A program made the position numbers and the translations under genes. DNA of 5,015 nucleotides, from NCBI GenBank assembly GCA_025358235.1, contig JANYKH010000132.1, positions 1 through 5,015 on the forward strand. The letters are read 5' to 3'. This document shows, in pieces, positions 1 through 5,015 of the stretch; position 1 is the first letter of the stretch; each line of letters begins with the position of its first letter. The DNA is from Chloroflexota bacterium (GTDB lineage: Bacteria > Chloroflexota > Dehalococcoidia > Dehalococcoidales > RBG-16-60-22). A model generated the notes under the pieces. The model was not told where the DNA came from and did not search any database. It saw only the letters and a list, made by a program, of their open reading frames with translations.

Positions 1-812
1 GGTACCAGGCCCAGGTACCGAACCTGGTCGGGCAGATGTTTGAATACGTCAGAGGCTCCAGACCCACACTCGATCTAAGCATTTCACTGGCAGACCAAAA
101 ATCAGCCATCGCTGCCGCCGGTGTGAAAATGATCAATGAAAAACTGGGTATGAACCTCATCAACGACGGTTCAATGCTCAATAATTTGATACCCAACAGC
201 GTGTCGTTTTCTGACCCCACCATCACCGCCGCTGCCACCCAGTTTAAGTCGATTTTTCAAAAGGGATTCACCTTCACCGATGCTGATCTGGTAAACGCAC
301 TTGGCTCTGCAGCGGGAAACCTGAATACGCTGCGGCAGGCCACCGGCGAAGGTTTCGTCATAACCCAGGCGGAACTCCGAACGGGACTCGGCAGCGCCAA
401 TGTTGATAATTTGAGGTCATCCCTGAGTTCTTTCCGCTCCGCGAAGTATTACCTCTGGGTAATCCCGTTATTATTGCTGGCGGCAGCGGGTTTCGTAGCC
501 AGCCGCCGGTTGGGAACCAAACTGATCTGGGCGGGAGGCACTCTGGCGGTTGGGGCGCTAATAGCACTAATAATTTATGGCCCGATTCTCTCGGGGGTGG
601 TCCAGCCGCAACTAAACGGGATGTTAATGCAGACCGCTCAGTTGACTCCGGGTGGGATTTCTTCAGGCATTGCCTTCAAAGCCATCGAGATAGCGGATCG
701 CTTCCTCTCCGCGTTTTCCGGCGGACTGGTAACGCAGTCCATTATTTTCCTGATGGTCGGAGTCGTCGCTGCAGCGGCCGGTCTGATGCTAAATCTACGG
801 AAAAAAGGCTAA
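1..812 (+). CDS. Membrane protein of unknown function, 5' end outside window
   Basis: I do not recognise this family. The reading frame is open from position 3 to the stop at 810-812. The first in-frame ATG, at 36, has no convincing ribosome-binding site, so the gene most likely begins before the window and lacks its true N-terminus here. Numbering from that ATG (258 residues), residues 1-135 are polar, Ser/Thr/Asn-rich and free of cysteine, and look like an extracytoplasmic segment. Three hydrophobic membrane segments follow at about 138-155, 162-186 and 233-254, and the protein ends in a short basic tail (RKKG). A signal peptide or first membrane helix probably lies upstream, which would make a four-helix protein with a large outer loop. 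Residues 77-100 and 106-127 are diverged copies of one motif (listed separately). The loop between the last two helices (about 187-232) is polar and Gly/Ser-containing. The gene converges on the iron-sulfur gene with only 17 bp between stops. Coding and membrane location are well supported; function is unknown. Confidence 0.8.
   Translation, partial: YQAQVPNLVGQMFEYVRGSRPTLDLSISLADQKSAIAAAGVKMINEKLGMNLINDGSMLNNLIPNSVSFSDPTITAAATQFKSIFQKGFTFTDADLVNALGSAAGNLNTLRQATGEGFVITQAELRTGLGSANVDNLRSSLSSFRSAKYYLWVIPLLLLAAAGFVASRRLGTKLIWAGGTLAVGALIALIIYGPILSGVVQPQLNGMLMQTAQLTPGGISSGIAFKAIEIADRFLSAFSGGLVTQSIIFLMVGVVAAAAGLMLNLRKKG
264..416 (+). repeat. Two-copy internal protein repeat in the membrane protein
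   Basis: Two consecutive segments of the encoded protein align with each other. Copy one (264-335) begins GFTFTDADLVNALGSA and ends NLNTLR. Copy two (351-416) begins GFVITQAELRTGLGSA and ends NVDNLR. Shared positions include the opening GF, a Thr, an Ala, two Leu, the block LGSA, an Asn and the closing LR, with a two-residue gap before the end. A weaker third copy may precede them around residues 55-73 (VSFSDPTITAAA). The DNA copies are diverged, so this is an old duplication within the protein and not a recent DNA repeat. It lies in the part before the first visible membrane helix and probably forms a repeated helical or strand-helix module. Confidence 0.6.
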
Positions 813-818
813 CCTTTT
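803..818. terminator. Possible weak bidirectional terminator between convergent genes
   Basis: AAAAGG (803-808) and CCTTTT (813-818) form a perfect six-pair stem around a CTAA loop that overlaps the stop codon of the plus-strand gene. Read on the minus strand, the right arm runs into six T residues, as expected for an intrinsic terminator of the iron-sulfur gene. Read on the plus strand, the T run is only four long. With just two G-C pairs the stem is weak, so the call rests mainly on its position in the 17-bp gap between convergent stops. Confidence 0.3.
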
Positions 819-829
819 AACGGCGCGGA

Positions 830-1531
830 TTAATGCCCCCGCGGGCAGAGGCGCATGCATTCCGAGCAGCCGCCGGCGGCGTTGCGGTAAACTGAGCACG
901 CAAACCGGTCTACCAGGTACGGTTGGCCGGGTTCCGGTTCGCTAATGGCGTGGGCGGGGCACCCCTTAATGCAGACCACGCAATTTTCACGGGTTTCCAT
1001 TTGGGGCGGGGCAGTCTGCTCCAGTTCCGCTTCGGTGATACAGGCGGCCAGCCTGACTCTCGGTCCGAACTGCGGAGAAACAAATAGCCCGCTGTGACCG
1101 ATCATCCCCAGCCCCGCCGCCACCGCCGCATGCTTTAGTGAGATAGCGCCGCTCAGGAAACGTGTATCTGAAGGTGTGCCGTAAGCCGGCAGCGGCATGG
1201 CTTTCAAACCGTGTTTGTGGCTGGTCCTGGCGATGGTATAGGAAGCCGCATTTAGCCTGCTGCCCAGATATTCCATATGGCGTTCCAGCAGGTCATTCAT
1301 CGTTATCGCGCCGGTGACGCGCTGCGGGCGCACCCGGTCCAGAAATTCAGGGTAAATCTCCATACCGATCATTACCATGGAATTGGCGGAGGGCAGCAAT
1401 TTGCGGATTTTCCGGATGATTTCCTCATCCTTGATTTCCGCCAGTGAGGCCACCCCCACAAGGTCGGCTTCAAGGCGGGGCATAACTTCCTGTACCGCCT
1501 GGCTTGATTGTTTGAATTCCGCTGCCTTCAT
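830..1531 (-). CDS. Short QueG-like double [4Fe-4S] protein
   Basis: This 233-residue cytoplasmic protein belongs to the group related to epoxyqueuosine reductase (QueG) and the cobalamin-binding core of reductive dehalogenases. Residues 131-168 carry the family signature K-x-AA-x2-AGLG-x2-G with SPQFGPRVRL and a later ITEA, which in QueG forms part of the cobalamin pocket. The C-terminus has two cluster motifs, C184-x2-C187-x3-C191-P and C222-x2-C225-x3-C229-P, typical of two interleaved [4Fe-4S] clusters. An additional Cys212 lies between them. QueG proteins are usually 300 residues or longer and continue past the second cluster; this one stops four residues after Cys229 (PRGH), so a different substrate is likely. 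A GTG at 1540 would add three residues, but the G-run at 1542-1546 sits only 1 bp from it and 10 bp from the ATG at 1531, so I chose the ATG. The gene has its own promoter and no co-directional neighbour in the window. Family confidence is good; assignment as true queG is doubtful. Confidence 0.85.
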   Translation of the reverse strand: MKAAEFKQSSQAVQEVMPRLEADLVGVASLAEIKDEEIIRKIRKLLPSANSMVMIGMEIYPEFLDRVRPQRVTGAITMNDLLERHMEYLGSRLNAASYTIARTSHKHGLKAMPLPAYGTPSDTRFLSGAISLKHAAVAAGLGMIGHSGLFVSPQFGPRVRLAACITEAELEQTAPPQMETRENCVVCIKGCPAHAISEPEPGQPYLVDRFACSVYRNAAGGCSECMRLCPRGH

Positions 1532-1541
1532 GATACCCACG

Positions 1542-1546
1542 CCCCC
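1542..1546 (-). promoter_or_regulatory. G-rich ribosome-binding site for the QueG-like gene
   Basis: On the minus strand GGGGG precedes the ATG at 1531 by 10 bases. It is only 1 base from the alternative GTG at 1540, which argues for the ATG as the start. It is not a textbook AGGAGG, so the match to the 16S tail is partial. Confidence 0.45.
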
Positions 1547-1572
1547 ATTTTGAATTTTTAACTTCGCTTGAG

Positions 1573-1599
1573 ATTATAATGCGTGGCATGTTTTGTCAA
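1573..1599 (-). promoter_or_regulatory. Sigma-70-type promoter of the QueG-like gene
   Basis: On the minus strand a perfect -35 box TTGACA (1594-1599) is followed after 15 bp by a perfect -10 box TATAAT (1573-1578). The spacer is shorter than the usual 17 bp. Shifting the -10 by two bases gives TAATCT with a 17-bp spacer, so the exact -10 is open. The predicted start of transcription is near 1566, giving a leader of about 35 bases before the ATG at 1531. Two consensus hexamers at the right place upstream of a gene make this the best promoter in the window. Confidence 0.7.
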
Positions 1600-1687
1600 T
1601 GGTACCGAATAGCCGCGTATTGTGCTGTCTCAGGTACAAGACCGCACCGGTCACATTCGTCAGCTATTTGAGCGGAGACTGCTTTCC

Positions 1688-1717
1688 TTGCGCCGGAAGC
1701 CGGATTTCTAGTAGAAT
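1688..1717 (+). promoter_or_regulatory. Possible promoter of the HNH gene
   Basis: TAGAAT (1712-1717) matches the -10 consensus at five of six positions. An 18-bp spacer separates it from TTGCGC (1688-1693), a poor -35 with only the first three bases conserved. Transcription would start near 1724, so the leader would be only about 14 bases and would begin at the palindrome containing the ribosome-binding site. The short leader and weak -35 keep confidence low. Confidence 0.35.
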
Positions 1718-1723
1718 TTACTC

Positions 1724-1737
1724 AGAGGGTACCCTCT
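1724..1737 (+). promoter_or_regulatory. Palindrome containing the HNH gene ribosome-binding site
   Basis: AGAGGGTACCCTCT is a perfect 14-bp palindrome that ends at the base before the ATG at 1738. Its left half (AGAGGG, 1724-1729) is the only plausible ribosome-binding site, eight bases from the start codon. As RNA it could fold into a five-pair hairpin with a GTAC loop that hides the site. As DNA it could be a small operator near the predicted transcription start. The symmetry is seen directly; any regulatory role is inference. Confidence 0.5.
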
Positions 1738-2256
1738 ATGGTTAACTATCCGGTCCTCGTTCTCAATCAAAATTACGAACCGCTGACTATTTGCCGCGCC
1801 CGCCGGGCTCTGGTATTGATCTACCAGGGTAAGGCGCAAATGGTTGAAGACGGCAACGGCTTCGCCAGATCGGCAAATGAAAGACTTCCTTTGCCCTCAG
1901 TCATCAGGTTGGAGCACCTTATCAAGAGGCCACGCCGCCGCGGACACAGACTCACCCGCTATGAAATTTTCAGCCGGGACGGTCAGCGCTGCCAGTATTG
2001 CGGCAAGGAAAGTCGTCAGCTAACGCTGGATCATGTGATGCCGCGCTCACGCGGCGGACCCTATACCTGGGAAAACATCGTAGCGGCCTGCACCAATTGC
2101 AACCGCCGCAAAGCCGGACGGACGCCCCAGGAAGCGAGTATGAAATTGCTTTCAATTCCCGGCCCGCCCGAACCCGGCCCGCTGTTCCGGCTGCCCCGCA
2201 TTCATGGGGAAACCCGGCCGGTCTGGCAAAAGTACCTCGGAAATCAGGCTTCCTGA
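1738..2256 (+). CDS. HNH endonuclease family protein
   Basis: This 172-residue protein has the usual length and architecture of a widespread stand-alone HNH family found in Chloroflexota, Actinobacteria and Cyanobacteria. An N-terminal region (about 1-70) contains the conserved NQNYEPLTICRARRALVLI-type stretch ending in a basic RPRRRGH patch. The HNH domain (about 73-127) follows. Zinc ligands are C85-x2-C88 and C118-x2-C121. The catalytic HNH core is D98-H99 with N113 in TWENIV and the NRRK segment at 122-125. All key residues are present, so metal-dependent DNA cleavage is plausible, but the physiological role of this family is not well established. The start is fixed by AGAGGG eight bases upstream. 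It stands alone on this strand, with no methylase, helicase or toxin-like partner, so a defence role is not suggested by context. Its last 13 bp overlap the end of the convergent ricT-like gene. The C-terminal 30 residues are proline-rich. Confidence 0.92.
   Translation: MVNYPVLVLNQNYEPLTICRARRALVLIYQGKAQMVEDGNGFARSANERLPLPSVIRLEHLIKRPRRRGHRLTRYEIFSRDGQRCQYCGKESRQLTLDHVMPRSRGGPYTWENIVAACTNCNRRKAGRTPQEASMKLLSIPGPPEPGPLFRLPRIHGETRPVWQKYLGNQAS
2244..2256. other. Convergent 13-bp gene overlap that is nearly palindromic
   Basis: The stop of the HNH gene (TGA, 2254-2256) and the stop of the ricT-like gene (TGA on the minus strand, 2244-2246) lie at the two ends of TCAGGCTTCCTGA. The five outer bases on each side are perfect inverted repeats around CTT. 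Each mRNA could therefore form the same small five-pair hairpin at its stop codon. There is no following T run, so it is not a standard terminator, and I see no other terminator for either gene nearby. Confidence 0.6.
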
Positions 2257-3116
2257 ATCTCCGGCGGCTCCGGTTCTTCTATTTCAATTGGCGGCTTTCT
2301 ACCGGCTTGTTGGGGGTTTTCTTTTATCTTGATTTCGCTGAGGGGTAATTCCACCACCGCGCCGCTTTCCAGTTCCACAATGACCGACTCTTTTATGAGG
2401 TTGCGCCCGGTGACGACGGCTTCACCGTTGGCGGTCATAACGCGGGTCCCGGCCTTGGGCATCTTCTGTTTCATCTGGCGGTATTGCTCGCTTTCATAAC
2501 CGAGGCAGCACATCAAACGGCCGCAGGAGCCGGAAATTTTCATGGGGTTCAAGGGCAGTTCCTGATCCTTCGCCATTTTAATGGAAACCGGATCAAAGTC
2601 GGTTAAAAAGGCCATGCAGCAGAGCGGACGCCCGCAGCGGCCGTAGCCGCCGATAACCTTGGCCTCGTCACGGGAACCGACCTGACGCAGTTCGACACGC
2701 ACTTTCAACCGCCCGGTAAGCTTGCGAACCAGTTCCCGGAAATCAACGCGCTGTTCGGCGCTGAAGAGGAAAGTGACGCGGTTGCCTTCGATATTGAAAT
2801 CAGCGGAAAGCAATTTCATGGGGAGGTTAAGCTCGGTCACCAGCTTGCCGCATTCCACGATGGCATTGTTGGCTTTTTCCAGAAGCTCCTTTTCTTTGGC
2901 CAGATCTTCCGGTTCGGCTTTGCGGATTACGGGCTCCAGGGGTTCGGTGATTTCATTCTCGATAACCTGGCGGGGTGCAATGACCACCCGGCCAAGTTCC
3001 AGTCCACGGGCGGTTTTGACGATGACAGATTCATTAGGCTTGACCTCAATCCCACAAGGATCGAAGTAATATATCTTTCCGGCGCGGCGAAAGCGCACTC
3101 CGACGACTTCACTCAT
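2244..3116 (-). CDS. ricT: PSP1 domain protein, RicT (YaaT)-like
   Basis: This 290-residue cytoplasmic protein matches the PSP1/RicT family over its full length. In Bacillus subtilis RicT (YaaT) forms the RicA-RicF-RicT (Y-complex), which binds [4Fe-4S] clusters and directs RNase Y-dependent mRNA processing. The N-terminal part (1-60) includes VGVRFRRAGKIYYFDP and the GLELGRVV segment. Residues 64-92 are a charged helical stretch, and the PSP1 core lies around 95-210. Its cysteine motifs are GGYGRCGRPLCC (C161, C166, C167) and SGSCGRLMCCLGYE (C198, C203, C204), the conserved RicT-type set. The C-terminal tail (about 265-290) is rich in Pro and Glu and looks disordered. The start ATG at 3116 has AAGGAG seven bases upstream, and the gene begins 1 bp after the holB stop. 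The holB-ricT order is the same as in Bacillus, which supports the name. RicA and RicF partners are not in this window, so an RNase Y role here is inferred from the family. Confidence 0.9.
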   Translation of the reverse strand: MSEVVGVRFRRAGKIYYFDPCGIEVKPNESVIVKTARGLELGRVVIAPRQVIENEITEPLEPVIRKAEPEDLAKEKELLEKANNAIVECGKLVTELNLPMKLLSADFNIEGNRVTFLFSAEQRVDFRELVRKLTGRLKVRVELRQVGSRDEAKVIGGYGRCGRPLCCMAFLTDFDPVSIKMAKDQELPLNPMKISGSCGRLMCCLGYESEQYRQMKQKMPKAGTRVMTANGEAVVTGRNLIKESVIVELESGAVVELPLSEIKIKENPQQAGRKPPIEIEEPEPPEIQEA

Positions 3117-3117
3117 A

Positions 3118-4161
3118 TTAAGACTCCTTTAAGGAGGCTGTCTCCTTAGGCAAGGCTATGTCTTTCCGCGGCATTTCCAGCATCAGGTTTTCCAGCGCGA
3201 GTTTGGCGCTGACATTTTTCCTTAAATGATCATGGCAGGCCCGGATATTGGTAATAAACGACCGGATTTCTTCCAGTGAGCATTCTTTGGCCAGCGCGGC
3301 CAGTTCCGTGCGGTCAATGCCGCAAATCAGTTCCGGGCAGCCGGCCTTCTCCAGTAGAAGATCATGCCAGTATTCCAGCCAAAAATCCAGTATTTCGCAT
3401 GTCCGCGCCCGTTCTTGCCCAAATTGGAGCGCCAGTTGCCCCGCATAAACAAACCGTTCGTCATAGCCGGACTGGATCATCATGACCAGCTTATCCAGCA
3501 GATCGGTGCGTTTCTTCAGTGCAGCGGAGTCCGCGACGGCGTTAAAAGCCCGTCCGGGGCAGCCATGAGCCAGCCTGGCCACCAGCGGCACCATATCAAG
3601 GGTAATCCCATGCCCCTGCCGTAATGAGGCCTCCAGCGTGGCTACGGGCACCGGACGCATATCGATTTTCTGGCAGCGAGAGACGACAGTGGCGGGTACG
3701 AGTTTCTCTTCTGAGGCCAGCAGAATAAAGAGGCAATTAGGGCTGGGTTCTTCTAAAGTCTTGAGCAGGCGGTTGGCGGCGTCAGGGGAAAGCAATTCCG
3801 CGCCGTCAATAATAAAGACTTTAGTGCGTCCTTCGAAAGGCGGCAGGCTGGCCGCCCGCTGCAAATCCCCCACCTGTTCAATACTGATTTCGGTGAGAAG
3901 TTTTTTGGTGTCTTCGTTTTTAATCAGACCGATTATCTGAACATCCGGGTGAAGACCGGCGCCGGTTTTGCGACAAGACTCGCATTCGCCGCAGGGGCGC
4001 TCCAGACCGGTACAGTTAACGGCCCGGGCCAAATCCATGGACAGAGTCATTTTGCCGATATGCGGCGGCCCGGATAGGAGGTAAGCGTGGCTAAGCTGCG
4101 CGGAAGCCAGCCCCCGTTTAAAGAGTGCCAGCGCCCTTTCCTGCCCTATGGTCTGCCACAC
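3118..4161 (-). CDS. holB: DNA polymerase III delta-prime subunit
   Basis: This 347-residue AAA+ protein is the delta-prime subunit of the clamp loader, which with delta and tau/gamma opens the beta clamp and places it on primed DNA. The N-terminus WQTIGQERAL and SHAYLLSGPPHIGK are typical. The P-loop (31-39, GPPHIGKMT) has Met where Ser/Thr normally follows the lysine, so ATP hydrolysis is probably weak or absent; delta-prime subunits are often degenerate here. The zinc module is C50, C57, C60 and C63. The Walker B region is VFIIDGAELL (115-124), with DGAE in place of DEAE. LLKTLEEP (132-139) and the SRC arginine-finger motif (161-163) are intact. The C-terminal collar domain (about 205-330) is as expected in length. 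The start is GTG at 4161; no upstream start fits, and the next Met lies past the P-loop. No strong ribosome-binding site is visible in the 16-bp gap after lysA, which suggests translational coupling. Confidence 0.95.
   Translation of the reverse strand: MWQTIGQERALALFKRGLASAQLSHAYLLSGPPHIGKMTLSMDLARAVNCTGLERPCGECESCRKTGAGLHPDVQIIGLIKNEDTKKLLTEISIEQVGDLQRAASLPPFEGRTKVFIIDGAELLSPDAANRLLKTLEEPSPNCLFILLASEEKLVPATVVSRCQKIDMRPVPVATLEASLRQGHGITLDMVPLVARLAHGCPGRAFNAVADSAALKKRTDLLDKLVMMIQSGYDERFVYAGQLALQFGQERARTCEILDFWLEYWHDLLLEKAGCPELICGIDRTELAALAKECSLEEIRSFITNIRACHDHLRKNVSAKLALENLMLEMPRKDIALPKETASLKES
3124..3136 (-). promoter_or_regulatory. Ribosome-binding site of ricT within an inverted repeat
   Basis: On the minus strand AAGGAG (3124-3129) sits seven bases before the ricT ATG, inside the last codons of holB. 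It is preceded by its complement CTCCTT (3131-3136) with one base between, making a 13-bp inverted repeat. A real hairpin would pair only CTCC with GGAG around a TTAAA loop, which could lower ricT initiation until ribosomes finishing holB open it. The ribosome-binding site is firm; the coupling idea is inference. Confidence 0.6.
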
Positions 4162-4177
4162 TTGACCAGCCGTCAGA

Positions 4178-5015
4178 CTAAGCCTCGCACCGGGTCAGAT
4201 CTTCAAAGGTCTCGCGGCGGCGGACCATTTTAGCCTTGCCGTCCCGCACCATGATAATGGCGGGCTTTAAAACGGCGTTATAGTTGCTCTGCATGGGGAT
4301 GCAGTAAGCGCCGCAGTCCGCCACAGCCAGGATATCACCGGTGTTTGAAACCGGCAGAGTGGTATCACGGATAAGAATATCACCAGATTCGCAGAACTTA
4401 CCGGCAATAGTTACGGTTTGATCATCGATTTCATAAGGCTTGTTGGCCAGGATCGCCTCGTGGGTGGCGCCGTACATGGCGTGGCGGATGTTATCACCCA
4501 TGCCGCCGTCAACGCAGACGTAGGTGCGGACATCAGGAATATTCTTGATCGAGCCAATGGTGTAGAGGGCCATGGCGGAACGGGCCACGATGTTGCGGCC
4601 CGGCTCGACGATCAGTTTCGGCAGAGGCAGTTTAAGCTCGCGGCATTTATTGGTCAGCGCGGTCGTTATAACTTCGGCAAAGGTGCTGAGAGGCGGAGCC
4701 GGTTTATTAACGTCATACTGCACGCCAAAACCGCCGCCGAGGTCAAATTCCCGGAACGGCATGCCGTGCTTTTTGACCATGCGGGCTACAAATTCAAGGA
4801 TAATATCGATGGCCTGCTGCCAGGGATCGGTTTCAAAGATGCCGGAACCGAGGTGCATGTGCAGGCCGATGAGACGCAGGTTTTTGGCGGACATCGCAGC
4901 GAGGATGGCTTCTTCCCAGGTAGTTTTGGTGAAGCCGAATTTGCTGTCTACCGTGCCGGTGGTGTTGTATTTGTGGGTGTGGGGATCGACGCCGGGAGCC
5001 AGGCGGAGCAGGATG
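4178..5015 (-). CDS. lysA: Diaminopimelate decarboxylase, N-terminus outside window
   Basis: LysA is a PLP enzyme that decarboxylates meso-diaminopimelate to L-lysine, the last step of bacterial lysine synthesis. The frame is open to the window edge. Forty residues upstream of the first Met at 4894 already match the family (RLAPGVDPHTHKYNTTG, SKFGF), so that Met is internal. The visible 278 residues are roughly the C-terminal two thirds of a protein of about 420; the PLP-binding lysine lies in the missing part. Numbering from the edge, the fragment shows HMHLGS (52-57), the phosphate-binding GGGFG (93-97), EPGR (137-140), DGGMGDNIR (169-177), the active-site CESGD (208-212) whose cysteine comes from the partner subunit of the dimer, and GAYCIPMQSNYN (235-246). 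The last motif has CIP where many relatives have GxS. The C-terminal RRRETFEDL is typical. It heads the lysA-holB-ricT block as seen here; any promoter or further upstream operon genes lie outside. Confidence 0.96.
   Translation of the reverse strand, partial: ILLRLAPGVDPHTHKYNTTGTVDSKFGFTKTTWEEAILAAMSAKNLRLIGLHMHLGSGIFETDPWQQAIDIILEFVARMVKKHGMPFREFDLGGGFGVQYDVNKPAPPLSTFAEVITTALTNKCRELKLPLPKLIVEPGRNIVARSAMALYTIGSIKNIPDVRTYVCVDGGMGDNIRHAMYGATHEAILANKPYEIDDQTVTIAGKFCESGDILIRDTTLPVSNTGDILAVADCGAYCIPMQSNYNAVLKPAIIMVRDGKAKMVRRRETFEDLTRCEA

Noticed and set aside
11..27. Inverted repeat CCAGGT / ACCTGG with a 5-base loop near the left edge.
   Set aside because: It lies within an open coding frame that continues from the window edge, and has no T run or start site to give it a role.
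1575..1580. TATAAT also readable on the plus strand as a promoter for the HNH gene.
   Set aside because: No -35-like sequence lies 15-19 bp upstream (GAATTT at 17 bp); the match arises because ATTATAAT contains the hexamer in both directions.
1..1733. Four GGTACC hexamers (1, 14, 1601, 1728), all in the first third of the window, two of them in the shared 9-mer GGTACCGAA (14 and 1601).
   Set aside because: The copies share almost no flanking sequence, fall in both coding and non-coding DNA, and are too short to call a repeat family.
1738..2256. HNH gene as part of a restriction or phage-defence island.
   Set aside because: No methylase, helicase, integrase or toxin-like neighbour is present; flanking genes are housekeeping, and this HNH family commonly occurs alone.
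1998..2348. Long plus-strand open frame overlapping the HNH gene end and the start of the ricT region.
   Set aside because: It overlaps two well-supported genes in other frames, and its translation has no recognisable protein character.
4178..4894. lysA starting at the ATG at 4894.
   Set aside because: The upstream in-frame residues to the window edge match conserved LysA sequence, and a 238-residue version would lack the PLP lysine domain.

Overview
This window holds parts or all of six protein genes and no visible mobile element, CRISPR array, tRNA or rRNA. The sequence is moderately GC-rich with short intergenic gaps. The gene families suggest an anaerobic bacterium of the Chloroflexota, most likely class Dehalococcoidia (Dehalogenimonas-like). 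The reasons are a small cobalamin-fold double-cluster iron-sulfur protein of the QueG/reductive-dehalogenase-like type, an HNH protein of the kind common in Chloroflexota and Actinobacteria, and a lysA-holB-PSP1 gene string. This assignment is an inference from protein style; nothing in the window proves it.

Layout. At the left edge (1-812, plus strand) is the C-terminal part of a membrane protein of unknown function. It has an extracytoplasmic-looking region with an internal repeat, followed by three membrane segments. It converges on a minus-strand gene (830-1531) for a short double-[4Fe-4S] protein related to epoxyqueuosine reductase, which has a near-consensus promoter at 1573-1599. The divergent gap 1541-1737 separates that gene from a plus-strand HNH endonuclease-family gene (1738-2256). 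The ribosome-binding site of the HNH gene lies inside a perfect 14-bp palindrome.

From 2244 to the right edge everything is on the minus strand in one tight block, transcribed right to left: lysA (diaminopimelate decarboxylase, N-terminus cut off by the window edge), 16 bp, holB (DNA polymerase III delta-prime subunit), 1 bp, ricT-like PSP1 protein. This is almost certainly one operon. The holB-ricT adjacency matches the well-known holB-yaaT arrangement in Bacillus, so it looks like an old housekeeping linkage. The ricT and HNH genes converge and overlap by 13 bp, and the overlap is nearly palindromic.

The genes cover lysine/cell-wall precursor synthesis, clamp loading in replication, probable control of mRNA processing, and cofactor or tRNA-type redox chemistry. 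I see no clear new multi-gene system. The items most worth following are the repeat-bearing membrane protein, the short QueG-like protein, and the ribosome-binding sites embedded in palindromes.
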